A DNA stretch of 64,000 nucleotides from Flavonifractor sp052065355 (GTDB lineage: Bacteria; Bacillota; Clostridia; Oscillospirales; Oscillospiraceae), in assembly GCF_052065355.1 (NCBI RefSeq), contig NZ_JBQHUF010000013.1, positions 1 to 64,000 on the forward strand, read 5' to 3'. The notes under the pieces are model-generated. The model was given only the letters and a program-made list of their open reading frames with translations. It had not been told where the DNA came from and did not search any database. Positions within the stretch are counted from its first letter, which is position 1; each line of letters opens with the position of its first letter. This document shows, piece by piece, positions 17,182 through 26,427 of the stretch. The position numbers and the translations under genes were made by a program.

Positions 17182-18516
17182 ATGTGGCAGCTTTTACATA
17201 AGAACAATAAGTCCCCGTTCCGGATTATTATAGTTGGGTTTCTGCTGGTTATTTTAATGGGAAGTTTCCTGCTCATGCTCCCCGTATCAACAAAAGCGGG
17301 GGAGAGTACCCCCTTTTTAGATGCGCTGTTCACTTCAACGTCTGCCGTTTGTGTTACGGGATTGGTGATCCACGATACCGCCACGTATTGGTCTAATTTC
17401 GGGCAGTCTGTCATTATTCTGCTGATCCAGATTGGCGGGTTGGGAGTCATTACGGTGGCGGGTGCGTTCGCAATTCTCTCAGGCAGAAAGATAGGACTGA
17501 TGCAGCGCAGTACCATGCAGGAAGCGATTGCGGCCCCCAATGTGGGAGGAATTGTACGGCTGACCGGGTTTATTTTAAAAACGGCTCTGGCGGTGGAACT
17601 ATTCGGCGCAGTGCTGCTCTTTCCGGTGTTTTTTCGTGAGTTTGGGCTTTTAAAGGGCGCGTGGTATTCCCTCTTTCATTCCATTTCCGCCTTTTGCAAT
17701 GCAGGCTTTGATTTAATGGGGGTAAAAGCCCCGTTTTCTTCCCTGACCGATTATGCGGACAATCCAGTCATCTCCATTGTGATCGCGCTGCTCATCGCCA
17801 TTGGCGGCATTGGCTTTTTGACCTGGGCAGATATCAGGACAAACGGCCTGCATTTTCACAAGTATCGCATGCAGAGCAAAGTCATCCTTACGGTGACGGG
17901 CGCTTTGATTCTGGTTCCCACCATCTATTTTTTCCTGTTTGAATTCACTCAGGCACCCATGGGAGAACGGGTCCTGTTATCCTTCTTTCAAGCTGTTACA
18001 CCAAGGACCGCTGGGTTTAATACAGCAGATTTAACCTTGCTGAGCGAGACCGGACAGTTCGTGATCATCATTCTCATGCTGATCGGCGGTTCTCCGGGTT
18101 CCACTGCAGGCGGTATGAAAACAACTACATTAGCGGTCCTGCTGGCCAACACGCTTGCGGTGTTCCGGCGCAGAGAACATCCAGGCTTTTTTAACCGCCG
18201 GATATCAAACGAAGTCGTATCTCAGGCATCGACAATTTTGATCATGTACTTAGTCCTGTTTTTAACGGCCGGACTGGTCATCAGCAGGGTGGAGGACCTG
18301 CCCGTTCTCACCTGCCTGTTTGAGACGGCATCGGCCATCGGCACCGTGGGACTTTCCCTGGGCATCACCCCACAGCTCAGCTGCATTTCCCATCTGCTTC
18401 TGATCGCACTCATGTTTTTTGGACGCGTGGGAGGTCTGACCTTGATTTTTGCGGCCCTGTCTCATGTGCAGGGCAACAGCGCCAGACTTCCACAGGAACG
18501 AATTACCGTAGGGTAA
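17182..18516 (+). CDS. ktrB: KtrB-type K+ uptake channel subunit
   Basis: 444 residues, eight-plus membrane segments in four MPM repeats. Selectivity-filter regions: STSAVCVTGLV, SISAFCNAGFD, AVTPRTAGFNT and ASAIGTVGLS, each with the central Gly. KtrB takes up K+ (often Na+ coupled), gated by the KtrA ring. GTGGAGG lies 4 nt before the ATG. ktrA follows 18 nt later. Confidence 0.95.
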   Translation: MWQLLHKNNKSPFRIIIVGFLLVILMGSFLLMLPVSTKAGESTPFLDALFTSTSAVCVTGLVIHDTATYWSNFGQSVIILLIQIGGLGVITVAGAFAILSGRKIGLMQRSTMQEAIAAPNVGGIVRLTGFILKTALAVELFGAVLLFPVFFREFGLLKGAWYSLFHSISAFCNAGFDLMGVKAPFSSLTDYADNPVISIVIALLIAIGGIGFLTWADIRTNGLHFHKYRMQSKVILTVTGALILVPTIYFFLFEFTQAPMGERVLLSFFQAVTPRTAGFNTADLTLLSETGQFVIIILMLIGGSPGSTAGGMKTTTLAVLLANTLAVFRRREHPGFFNRRISNEVVSQASTILIMYLVLFLTAGLVISRVEDLPVLTCLFETASAIGTVGLSLGITPQLSCISHLLLIALMFFGRVGGLTLIFAALSHVQGNSARLPQERITVG

Positions 18517-18534
18517 CGGTGTAATGGAGGAGTT

Positions 18535-19185
18535 ATGAAAACAATTTTATTGATTGGCTTAGGCCGCTTTGGACGCCATATTGCTATGAAACTGAATGAA
18601 TTAAATCACCAGGTCATGGTGGTAGACAAGGATGAAGAGAGAGTCAACGCAATTCTTCCCTTCGTCACAAACGCCCAGATTGGAGACAGCACCAGTGAGG
18701 AGTTTCTTACTGCCATAGGGGTCAGAAACTTTGACCTGTGTATTGTGGCAATTGGAGATAACTTTCAAAGTTCCCTGGAAACAGCCTGCCTTTTAAAGGA
18801 GTTAGGCGCCAAAAAAGTGATCGCCCGGGCAGAGCGGGATGTGCAGGCAAAATTCCTGCTGCGCAATGGGGCCGATGAAGTGGTATATCCGGAAAAGCAG
18901 ATGGCCATTTGGACCGCGATTCGTTATAGCTCGGATCATATTTATGATTATATTGCGCTGGGAGATGATCACGCCATCTTTGAAATTGAAGTTCCAAGCA
19001 ACTGGGTAGGGAAGACCATTGGACAGTTGGATGTCAGAAGACGATACAATATCAACATTCTGGCGGTAAAGCAGAACGGAAAGTTTGCTATGACGGTGAT
19101 TAAACCCGATACATTCTTGCCTGAGCATAGTACAATTTTGGTTTTGGGAACACAGCGTGATATTCAAAAATGTTTTCACATATAA
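18535..19185 (+). CDS. ktrA: KtrA-type cytosolic gating subunit
   Basis: 216 residues. N-terminal Rossmann RCK_N domain with GLGRFGRH and acidic VVDKDEE for nucleotide binding (1-125), then RCK_C domain (about 135-216), the part that binds c-di-AMP in Firmicute homologues. It forms the octameric ring that gates KtrB. GGAGG precedes the ATG by 4 nt. Confidence 0.95.
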   Translation: MKTILLIGLGRFGRHIAMKLNELNHQVMVVDKDEERVNAILPFVTNAQIGDSTSEEFLTAIGVRNFDLCIVAIGDNFQSSLETACLLKELGAKKVIARAERDVQAKFLLRNGADEVVYPEKQMAIWTAIRYSSDHIYDYIALGDDHAIFEIEVPSNWVGKTIGQLDVRRRYNINILAVKQNGKFAMTVIKPDTFLPEHSTILVLGTQRDIQKCFHI

Positions 19186-19218
19186 CAGCTGCCCGTATTG
19201 GGAGAGGAAGTGGCATCC

Positions 19219-19731
19219 ATGAAAGCATTTGTAGAAGGAATCGTTTTGTTTGGAGGATTTTTGGCATTTGCGGCATTTGGCTACTATGCCATTTCCAAGC
19301 TGGGGGACTTTCTGGATCAGAACCAGGCAGACAGAGAGGAAGAGTATATTCAGCCGGAGGAACAAGGGGAACTGAACATTGCGGCTGCAAGCCTTTGTGC
19401 CATGCAGGTGGGGTCTAAAGTGTTAAAAGACATGAAAAAGGAACACCCCAATTTGCACTGCACGCTTTCCATGGGGGAGGAACCGGAGCTGCTGTATGCT
19501 CTGGGCACAGGGAATGTGGATATTGTAATTCTGTATTCTAAGGCAGAACGGAACAAAGCGGTCCGGCAAAGGGCGGTCATGCTTCAAGCGCAGCCTTTTA
19601 TCAATGAGGATGGCGTAGAAATAACGCCCATTCATCCGGCCATGCAAAGCCAATTTGTTGCCTGGAACAATCGGGACCGCCGGCCTTTTATTCTGGAATT
19701 CGTGCAGAAGCTTTGCGGACAGGGAGCGTAG
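19219..19731 (+). CDS. Membrane-anchored protein with binding-protein-like domain
   Basis: 170 residues. One N-terminal membrane helix (about 5-25), an acidic linker, then a domain whose pattern (SKVLKDMKKEHPNLHCTLSM, ALGTGNVDIVILY) resembles the LysR-type effector-binding or periplasmic-binding fold without any DNA-binding domain. The start at 19219 has GAGGAAG about 9 nt upstream; an in-frame ATG lies at 19198. It sits between ktrA and kdpD, which suggests a sensor or modulator for potassium signalling. I do not recognise a named family. Confidence 0.65.
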   Translation: MKAFVEGIVLFGGFLAFAAFGYYAISKLGDFLDQNQADREEEYIQPEEQGELNIAAASLCAMQVGSKVLKDMKKEHPNLHCTLSMGEEPELLYALGTGNVDIVILYSKAERNKAVRQRAVMLQAQPFINEDGVEITPIHPAMQSQFVAWNNRDRRPFILEFVQKLCGQGA

Positions 19732-19771
19732 CATTATGCTATAATAATTCCGCTGGAAGGGGGGAGCTGCA

Positions 19772-22411
19772 ATGGCTGCCGAGAGACAAATGGAAGATCA
19801 GGCAAAACAACAAGGAAAGCTGACTGTTTTTGCAAGTTATTTTTCCGGTGCCGGAAAAAGCTACGCGATGCTGAAGGCGGCGGAAAAGGCCAAGGCAGCT
19901 GGAGTCGATGTGGTAATTGGCTTGAGCCCCTCGGAGCAGTGGCCTGATACCGAGGCATTGGCAGCTCGCTTTGAGCGGGTGCCCTGCTGCCCGGCGCAGC
20001 CAAATGGGCAGTCAGACGATGATAGGAACCTGGACGCCTGTTTGAAAAGGCGGCCGCAGCTCATTTTGATTGATGAGCTCTCCCACAGAAATGCGGACAA
20101 TTCCCGCCACAGGAAACGCTATCAGGACATAGAGGAGCTGCTGAAAGCGGGCGTGGATGTTTATACCACGCTGGATATCCAACATATCGAAAGCATTCAG
20201 GATTCTGTGTTCTCCATCTTGAACGCTCCGATCTTGGAACGCATTCCCGATCATGTATTTGACCAGGCGGCACAGGTGGAGTTTATTGATGTTGAGCCGG
20301 AACGGCTGCAGCAGCGGCTGCTGCAGCAAAAGAAGGGAGCCTTGCTCTCCAGCTGCTCCTTATCCCAATTAAGCGCCCTTCGGGAAGTGGGGCTGCGCCG
20401 CTGCGCGGATCGGGCGGCGTTATACACCCAGGCCAATCACAGCCAAACAGGGTACCGCACCCATGAACACATTCTGGTGTGCCTTTCCTCCGCTCCCTCC
20501 AATGAGAAGATTATCCGTACAGCTGCTCGAATGGCGGGTGCTTTTCGATGCGGCTTTACTGCGTTATTTGTGGAAACGAAGGAGTTCCAGTGGATCACTC
20601 CGGCGGATAAAGAGCGGCTTCAGGCCAATATTCATCTGGCCCAGCAGTTGGGAGCATCGGTTGAGACTGTTTATGGCGATGATGTGGCGTATCAGATTGC
20701 CGAGTTTTCACGCTTGTCTGGAGTGACAAAGATTGTGCTTGGCCGCAGCGGCGTGCCGCGCCCATGGCTGGGAAAGGCATCCTTAACGGAACGATTGATA
20801 GAGCTTACCCCTGAATTGGATATTCATATCATTCCGGATAATGGATTAAACAAACATTTTTCCGCCAGGCATTGGGAAATCATGCACATGCAGGCGGTAT
20901 CCGTGATGGATCTCTTGAAAAGTGCGTCCATTCTTATCCTCAGTACGGTAATCGGATTTTTGTTTTACAACTGGGGATTTACTGAGGCCAACATTATTAC
21001 CCTTTACATTTTAGGCGTGATGTTGGTTTCTGTGTCCACGAAGAGTTCGGTCTGCAGTTTTATTGCCTCTATTGTCAGTGTGCTGACATTCAATTTCTTT
21101 TTTACGGAGCCGAGGTTTTCTCTGCACGCCTATGATAGCGGATATCCCGTTACATTTCTGGTCATGTTCCTTGCGTCGCTGATTACCGGTTCGCTGGCCT
21201 CGAGACTGAAGTCTCATGCCAAGCGTTCTGCCCAAGTGGCATGGCGAACAAAGCTTCTGTTTGAAACGGACCAGAGCCTGCAAAAGGCACGAAATCAGGA
21301 AGAAATTATTTCTGTTACGGCAAGGCAGCTGCTGAAAATATTTCAGCGGGATATCGTTGCATACCGCGTCAAGCAAGAACAATTGATGGGCCCGGAAGTA
21401 TTCCTTTTGGAGGAAGACAAGTCCACGGACAGCTACACGACGCAGAAGGAGCAGAACGTAGCAAAGTGGGTTCTTACCAATAATAAGCGGGCGGGAGCGG
21501 GAACGGAAACACTTTCGGACGCGTGCTGCACCTATCTGTCGGTCCGCACAGGTAAGCAGGTATACGGGGTGGTAGGGATTGCTGCGTCGGATAAGCCGCT
21601 GGATTCCTTTGAAACAAGCATTCTCTTTTCTGTGCTGGGAGAATGTGCACTTGCCCTTGAAAATCAGAAGAACCTGGAGGAAAAAGAAGCGGCAGCCGTA
21701 TTGGCAAAAAATGAGCAGCTTCGCGCCAATTTGCTGCGTTCCATTTCTCATGATCTGCGTACGCCGCTTACTTCCATTTCAGGGAATGCCAGCAATCTGC
21801 TTTCCAACGGAACGTTGTTTGATGAGAAGACGAAGGAGCAGATGTATACCGACATTTACGATGATGCCATGTGGCTCATTAATCTGGTGGAAAATCTGTT
21901 GTCGGTCAGCCGCCTGGAAGACGGGCGGATGAACCTGCGTATATCCACAGAACTGATGGATGAGATTGTTGCGGAAGCACTTCGGCATATCAACCGGAAG
22001 AGCGTAGAATACCATATCAACGTGCAGAACAGCGAAGAGTATCTCTTGGTACAGGTCGATGCGAAGCTGATGATTCAGGTCATGATCAATATTGTGGATA
22101 ATGCGATCAAGTATACGCCCCCAGGGTCTGAAATCGACATTGGGTGGCGGAAACAAGGGAACTTTATTTATGTTTCCGTGGCCGATAACGGTCCGGGGAT
22201 TTCTGACCAGGCCAAACCACATATTTTTGATATGTTTTACAGTGCATCCAATCCGATTGCCGACAGCCGCCGCAGCATGGGGCTTGGATTGGCGCTGTGC
22301 AAGTCAATTATCAACGCACATGGCGGGGAAATTACCGTAACGGATCATTTGCCTCATGGTTCCATCTTTACATTTTCTGTACCAGCCGGGGAGGTTGAGC
22401 TGCATGAATAA
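19772..22411 (+). CDS. kdpD: KdpD, K+/turgor sensor histidine kinase
   Basis: 879 residues, full length. KdpD domain with GAGKSYAM and IDELSHRN, USP domain (SSAPSNEKIIRTAARMA), four membrane helices, GAF-like domain, then DHp with SHDLRTPLTS (His660) and catalytic domain with NIVDNAIKYTP, ADNGPGIS and GLGLAL. It phosphorylates KdpE when K+ is limiting. It aligns over its whole first 640 residues with the kinase-less protein at 9768. The start is supported by GGAAGGGGGGAG upstream. kdpE overlaps its end by 8 nt. Confidence 0.96.
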   Translation: MAAERQMEDQAKQQGKLTVFASYFSGAGKSYAMLKAAEKAKAAGVDVVIGLSPSEQWPDTEALAARFERVPCCPAQPNGQSDDDRNLDACLKRRPQLILIDELSHRNADNSRHRKRYQDIEELLKAGVDVYTTLDIQHIESIQDSVFSILNAPILERIPDHVFDQAAQVEFIDVEPERLQQRLLQQKKGALLSSCSLSQLSALREVGLRRCADRAALYTQANHSQTGYRTHEHILVCLSSAPSNEKIIRTAARMAGAFRCGFTALFVETKEFQWITPADKERLQANIHLAQQLGASVETVYGDDVAYQIAEFSRLSGVTKIVLGRSGVPRPWLGKASLTERLIELTPELDIHIIPDNGLNKHFSARHWEIMHMQAVSVMDLLKSASILILSTVIGFLFYNWGFTEANIITLYILGVMLVSVSTKSSVCSFIASIVSVLTFNFFFTEPRFSLHAYDSGYPVTFLVMFLASLITGSLASRLKSHAKRSAQVAWRTKLLFETDQSLQKARNQEEIISVTARQLLKIFQRDIVAYRVKQEQLMGPEVFLLEEDKSTDSYTTQKEQNVAKWVLTNNKRAGAGTETLSDACCTYLSVRTGKQVYGVVGIAASDKPLDSFETSILFSVLGECALALENQKNLEEKEAAAVLAKNEQLRANLLRSISHDLRTPLTSISGNASNLLSNGTLFDEKTKEQMYTDIYDDAMWLINLVENLLSVSRLEDGRMNLRISTELMDEIVAEALRHINRKSVEYHINVQNSEEYLLVQVDAKLMIQVMINIVDNAIKYTPPGSEIDIGWRKQGNFIYVSVADNGPGISDQAKPHIFDMFYSASNPIADSRRSMGLGLALCKSIINAHGGEITVTDHLPHGSIFTFSVPAGEVELHE

Positions 22412-23105
22412 ACCGTTGATTTTGGTGGTTGAGGACGATACACCGGTTCGCAACCTGATTACGACTACGTTAAAAGCCCATGATTACCGATTCCTGACAG
22501 CGGCAAACGGAGAATCCGCTGTTTTGGAAGCATCTTCTCATAATCCGGATATCATTTTGTTGGATCTTGGGCTACCTGATATGGACGGGGTGGAGGTCAT
22601 TCATAAAGTCCGCTCCTGGTCGAATTTGCCCATCATTGTCATCAGTGCCCGGAGTGAAGATACCGATAAGATTGATGCGTTGGATGCCGGTGCAGATGAT
22701 TACCTGACAAAGCCCTTTTCGGTGGAAGAATTACTGGCACGGCTTCGCGTGACACAGAGACGATTAACAGCGATTCAAGTAGGTTCAGCAAATACAGAAG
22801 CGGTCTTTACAAACGGGAAGCTGAAAGTGGACTATGCGGCTGGATGTGCATTTTTAGATGGGCAGGAGCTCCACTTGACTCCCAGCGAGTATAAGCTGCT
22901 GTGCTTGCTGTGCAAAAATGTGGGAAAAGTACTAACCCACACCTTTATTACACAGCAGATTTGGGGCCGGAGCTGGGAAAATGATGTTGCCTCGCTTCGC
23001 GTGTTTATGGCAACGCTGCGTAAGAAGCTGGAAAAAGAACCGGGCTCCCCGCAGTATATTCAGACGCACATTGGTGTTGGATATCGTATGATGAAAGTGG
23101 AGTAA
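22404..23105 (+). CDS. kdpE: KdpE, OmpR/PhoB-family response regulator
   Basis: 233 residues. Receiver with acidic pair EDD (10-12), phospho-acceptor Asp54 and TKPFS; winged-helix output domain (about 130-230, LTPSEYKLL, VASLRVFMATLRKKLE). It activates kdp and probably ktr transcription. ATG at 22404 behind GGGGAGG; an upstream ATG at 22356 lies inside kdpD and is rejected. Confidence 0.96.
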   Translation: MNKPLILVVEDDTPVRNLITTTLKAHDYRFLTAANGESAVLEASSHNPDIILLDLGLPDMDGVEVIHKVRSWSNLPIIVISARSEDTDKIDALDAGADDYLTKPFSVEELLARLRVTQRRLTAIQVGSANTEAVFTNGKLKVDYAAGCAFLDGQELHLTPSEYKLLCLLCKNVGKVLTHTFITQQIWGRSWENDVASLRVFMATLRKKLEKEPGSPQYIQTHIGVGYRMMKVE

Positions 23106-23182
23106 GGAAGACCTTTCACAAATTACAACGCGTCTCTGGCCCTGGTGGTCCCATTCACTAAGCATCTAAAATGTCTGTCCCT

Positions 23183-23208
23183 TATCTTTGATAACACTGC
23201 GCTAAAAT
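23183..23208 (+). repeat. Element-internal repeat at right end of element 2
   Basis: TATCTTTGATAACACTGCGC then TAAAAT, matching 9229 and 61720. Confidence 0.75.
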
Positions 23209-23276
23209 ATTATAGTCAAGATGAAGAAGAACACCTGTATTTTGACCGCTTGAACATGGGACATGCTTCCTCTATT

Positions 23277-23304
23277 TTGACCACACAACCAGCCACAGAT
23301 ACAG
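23277..23304 (+). repeat. Element-end repeat, copy 3
   Basis: TTGACCACACAACCAGCC then ACAGATACAG, 109 nt before att2. The 23106-23412 stretch contains no gene; it is the non-coding right end of element 2, with an A-rich tract just before att2 that also precedes att3. Confidence 0.8.
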
Positions 23305-23412
23305 TTGGAACAACCGAAAATTCTGCGTTTCAAAAGTGCTGGAAAGCAACCTGTTCGGAGCGGAAATGACTATAAACCACGCAAAAAGATTAGAAAAACT
23401 AAAAATTTTGCG

Positions 23413-23457
23413 TTGGTAAGGATGAGGTCTCCGGTTCAAATCCGGATAGCAGCTCCA
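23413..23457 (+). other. att2: partial tRNA-Thr copy
   Basis: Begins TTGGTAAGGATGAGGTC, ends TAGCAGCTCCA, and is identical over 45 nt to att3 at 61921. It is the right end of element 2 and left end of element 3. The preceding A-rich DNA is not tRNA, so this is not a functional tRNA gene. Confidence 0.92.
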
Positions 23458-23459
23458 AA

Positions 23460-23496
23460 AAAACCGCTTTTTTCGTTTGAAAAGGGCGGTTTTTGT
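23460..23496 (+). terminator. tRNA-type terminator carried with att2
   Basis: AAACCGC...GCGGTTTTT hairpin with T-rich tail, in the same position as the terminator after the intact tRNA-Thr. It shows that an incoming element replaces the whole tRNA 3' end including its terminator. Confidence 0.75.
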
Positions 23497-23543
23497 TTTG
23501 CTTTTGTGACTTTCTAACGGTGTAACATTGTGTGGTCAAAGAG

Positions 23544-23570
23544 TTGACCACACAACAAGCCACAGACAGA
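23544..23570 (+). repeat. Element-end repeat, copy 4
   Basis: TTGACCACACAACAAGCC then ACAGACAGA, 87 nt after att2, matching the position of copy 1 relative to att1. Confidence 0.8.
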
Positions 23571-23576
23571 AAAAAT

Positions 23577-23608
23577 CAGGCCTCCGGAGTGTGTGCTCCA
23601 GAGGCCTG
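23577..23608. terminator. Hairpin after the integrase operon of element 3
   Basis: CAGGCCTCCGGAG...CTCCAGAGGCCTG, just downstream of the minus-strand integrase gene at 23616. Related hairpins lie at 2008 and 9377. Confidence 0.75.
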
Positions 23609-23615
23609 ATACTTT

Positions 23616-25022
23616 TTAGCTGGCTTTCTCTGTTGCGATTTCCGACTTCATCTGCCTGATGAGTTCCGCCAGCTTTTTCTCGCATTCTGCCTCAGTTTTG
23701 GCATAGATGTTCCGAGCCATGCGCCTGCCGTTGACGACGGGGGAGTATCGGCCCTCCCAAAGGTGGTCGTTAATTTGGCTGATGCAGCCCGTGCCGGGTT
23801 TGCGTCGTTGTCCTTTGTAGGGCTGAAAGGTGCTGGGGGCAGGTTTCCGGGGAGTATTTTCTGCTTCTGCCGTTGGAGTTTTCTTACCAATGCCTAGATC
23901 AATCTTTGCTGCCGCAGTCCTCTGCATTTCGTCTGTAACATGGGCGTAGATATTCAGCGTGGTGCTGCTGGACACATGGCCGATGATAGTGGAGAGCGTC
24001 TTTACATCCATCCCGTGCTCCAGGGAGGCAGTGGCGAAGGTATGCCGCAGATCATGGAAGCGAATATGCTTGCACTCGGCGCGCTTTAAGATTGTGGATA
24101 AACGTTTCCGCACCGCTGCCGGGTCTTGTGGTGAGTCCACTTTCACTGGTGAGGGAAATATCCATTGGGTGGTGGCGGATTTTTTGTAGGCTTTAAGGAC
24201 GGCCAGAACTGGGGGAGGGAGTATGACGCTGCGGTTGGAGGCTTTTGTCTTTGGCTGCGACACCACCAGCTCCCCCTGTACTCGATGTACCTGCCGCTCT
24301 ACCCGAAGGGCCCCTGTTTTAAAGTTCAGGTCATCCCATTTTAGCGCACAGATTTCGCCACGGCGCAGTCCAGTGGATAGTTCCAGCAGAAGCATTTCGT
24401 AGCAGCCGTCCTCCCTGGCCTGGATCAATAGCCGCTGGATTTCTTCCGGTGTCAGCACCTTCATTTCTCTGGGCTTGGAAGACGGAAGTTTACATCCGTC
24501 TGAGGGGTTTCGAAAGATTAGCTTTTCTTCTACCGCGTAATTCAGTGCTGCATGGAGAGTGGTATGGATGCCCCGAACGGTCTGGTCGGACAGACCTTCG
24601 CCGTAGAGTTCTGCCCGCAGCAGTCTGCCACCTTTTTTGAGGTTTGTGTAGAACTTCTGGATATCTCCTGTGGTCAACTTGTCCAACTGGATACCTCCGA
24701 GAGCAGGGATGATGTGCTGATAGATCCGGCGCTCATAGGACATCTGGGTGTTGGGGCGTAGGTTTGCTTTCTTATATCCCTGGTACCAGAGGTTCAGCCA
24801 GTCCCTTAGTAGAACCCCCGGCTTTGGTTGATTATTAACAGGTTCTTGAAGACTTTCCCGCAACTGCTCCAGCTTTGCCGTACATTCTGCCCTGGTTTTT
24901 GCCAGCACATTTCTGGTGACCGGAAAACCCTTCTCGTCGCGGCCAATCACATACCGGCCTTCCCAGCGCCCATCCTTCCTCAGATGGATGCTGCCGTTGC
25001 CGCGCTTTCTGTGCTTTGCCAT
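23616..25022 (-). CDS. Tyrosine recombinase/integrase A (element 3)
   Basis: 468 residues, close paralogue of 2050-3483. Arm-binding domain near the N-terminus, catalytic residues in STGLRRGE, HDLRHTF, IIGHVSS and NIYAHVT (Tyr), and again a duplicated AP2-like segment after the catalytic domain (INDHLWEGRYSPVV). GGAG precedes the ATG. Overlaps integrase B by 43 nt, the same overlap as in element 1. Likely one half of the integration machinery acting on the tRNA-Thr site. Confidence 0.94.
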   Translation of the reverse strand: MAKHRKRGNGSIHLRKDGRWEGRYVIGRDEKGFPVTRNVLAKTRAECTAKLEQLRESLQEPVNNQPKPGVLLRDWLNLWYQGYKKANLRPNTQMSYERRIYQHIIPALGGIQLDKLTTGDIQKFYTNLKKGGRLLRAELYGEGLSDQTVRGIHTTLHAALNYAVEEKLIFRNPSDGCKLPSSKPREMKVLTPEEIQRLLIQAREDGCYEMLLLELSTGLRRGEICALKWDDLNFKTGALRVERQVHRVQGELVVSQPKTKASNRSVILPPPVLAVLKAYKKSATTQWIFPSPVKVDSPQDPAAVRKRLSTILKRAECKHIRFHDLRHTFATASLEHGMDVKTLSTIIGHVSSSTTLNIYAHVTDEMQRTAAAKIDLGIGKKTPTAEAENTPRKPAPSTFQPYKGQRRKPGTGCISQINDHLWEGRYSPVVNGRRMARNIYAKTEAECEKKLAELIRQMKSEIATEKAS

Positions 25023-26185
25023 GGGGCCATCTCCTCTCCCAGGTAGTCGGTGAGAAAGTTGCCTACGATCTCAGCCGCTTTCCGGTGCATATCGCTTGTG
25101 GCGTGGGTGTAGGTATCGACGGTAAAGCTGGCTTTTGTATGGCCTAGAATACCGGATAGCGTTTTGGCGTCCACGCCATTGGCCAAAGCGTGGGTAGCGA
25201 AAGTGTGGCGCAGATCGTGGAATCGAATGTCGGGTAGCTTGTTTTCCTGTAATATCTTTTTCAGATGATGGTAAGCTGTGGAGGGATTCATGGGCGCCTC
25301 CGGCTGCAGTGGATTGTAAAAGATCCAGGGGGAGTAAGATGCCTTTTTGCGCACCCGCAACAACTCCGCTGTGCTGTCTGGCAGGACAATGGTGCGGGCG
25401 CCGGCGCAGGTCTTGGGATCACCTACTACCAACCGCCCGCCCTTTTCTTTGTGGAGGGTGCGGTGGATACTGAGCGTTCCCTTTCGCTCATCAAGGTCAG
25501 ACCACATGAGGCCGCAGATCTCTCCCAGACGCAGGCCAGTGGTCAGTTCTGTGTAGAAGAAGTCGTACCAGATAGGGTCCTGCTTCACCGCTGACAGAAA
25601 GATATCCATCTGCTCGTCGTTCAGAGTGGTCATGGTTTTGTGCGCTACCTTAGGCGGAGCCACATGGTCAGCGGGATTATAAGGTAGCAGCCGTTGATCT
25701 ACTGCGGATTTTAGAGCATGATGGAGCGTGGTATGGATGCCGTGAATGGTTGTTGTGGACAGTCCACGGCTCTGGCCGGGGCGGGGGTGTATTCTGCCTC
25801 GTTGCTTTAAGGCGTCGTAGAGCTTTCGCAAATCGTCTGCTGTAATTTGCGTGAGCCTCTTTTGCCCCAGGTAGGGTTTGACATGATGCTCCAGGTCACT
25901 GCGGTAGTGCTCCAGTGTGCCGGGACGGAGCACGGAGGACATCTGCTCCAGCCAGCGATCCAACCATTCCGACAGCGTCATCTTACACTCTTCTGTCAGG
26001 TCCACGCCCTGATAGACGTTGATATTTTGCCGGAGCTTGGCGGTCAGCTCCTTTTGGGTGTCAGCATAGATGTAGCGGAAGATGGAGTCGCCGTTCTCCT
26101 TATGGCCGATGACGATGCGGCCCTCCCAGCGGCCATCTTCCCTTTTACGCACCATGCCGTCCCCGGATGGTCGTCTCTTTGCCAT
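24980..26185 (-). CDS. Tyrosine recombinase/integrase B (element 3)
   Basis: 401 residues, same length as its element 1 paralogue and very similar to it. N-terminal arm-binding domain (KREDGRWEGRIVIGHKENG), core-binding domain, catalytic motifs TTGLRLGE, HDLRHTF, ILGHTKAS and TYTHATS. AGGAGGTG lies 8 nt upstream of the ATG. Divergence from element 1 is mostly synonymous in appearance, suggesting both copies were maintained by selection. Confidence 0.94.
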   Translation of the reverse strand: MAKRRPSGDGMVRKREDGRWEGRIVIGHKENGDSIFRYIYADTQKELTAKLRQNINVYQGVDLTEECKMTLSEWLDRWLEQMSSVLRPGTLEHYRSDLEHHVKPYLGQKRLTQITADDLRKLYDALKQRGRIHPRPGQSRGLSTTTIHGIHTTLHHALKSAVDQRLLPYNPADHVAPPKVAHKTMTTLNDEQMDIFLSAVKQDPIWYDFFYTELTTGLRLGEICGLMWSDLDERKGTLSIHRTLHKEKGGRLVVGDPKTCAGARTIVLPDSTAELLRVRKKASYSPWIFYNPLQPEAPMNPSTAYHHLKKILQENKLPDIRFHDLRHTFATHALANGVDAKTLSGILGHTKASFTVDTYTHATSDMHRKAAEIVGNFLTDYLGEEMAPWQSTESAATAASI

Positions 26186-26218
26186 TTTTCTTCACCTCCT
26201 ATGTCTTATCTTTGTACG

Positions 26219-26425
26219 CTACTTTACAGGGAGGAACCGGTGTGGCTCAGCCACCCGCTGGTACAGTACCGCACCGCAGTGGCGGCAGATCAGATACTGC
26301 AACCGGTTGCCCAGCAGGCCATGCTTTTTGAAGGTCACCAGTGCTTCGCCGTGCTGCCAGCCCAGGCCGATATCCTCGCTTCCGCAATACTGGCACCGCT
26401 GAACGGGAAACTGTGTGTTCCCCAT
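26219..26425 (-). CDS. Zinc-ribbon protein (TFIIIB-like)
   Basis: 68 residues with two CxxC knuckles, CQYCGS and CRHCGA, about 35 residues apart, a single zinc ribbon of the kind annotated as transcription initiation factor TFIIIB-like in clostridial elements. GAGGAGGGG precedes the ATG. It lies in the integrase operon, 2 nt after DUF6809, and has no counterpart in element 1. Function unknown. Confidence 0.75.
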   Translation of the reverse strand: MGNTQFPVQRCQYCGSEDIGLGWQHGEALVTFKKHGLLGNRLQYLICRHCGAVLYQRVAEPHRFLPVK

Positions 26426-26427
26426 GT

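Larger units (their letters stand above)
9344..23412. mobile_element. Integrative element 2 (potassium island), integrase-deleted
   Basis: Left end is the collapsed junction at 9344-9479. The right end is typical: repeat at 23183, repeat at 23277 and att2 at 23413. The cargo is a Kdp/Ktr potassium-uptake and sensing island. With its integrases deleted it cannot excise alone but could be moved together with element 1, whose att1 and the shared att2 flank both. Limits are inferred from repeats. Confidence 0.65.

Noticed and set aside
23400..23457. Second tRNA-Thr gene
   Set aside because: Only the part from the anticodon loop onward is present; the upstream sequence is A-rich and cannot form acceptor or D stems. 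It is an att copy.
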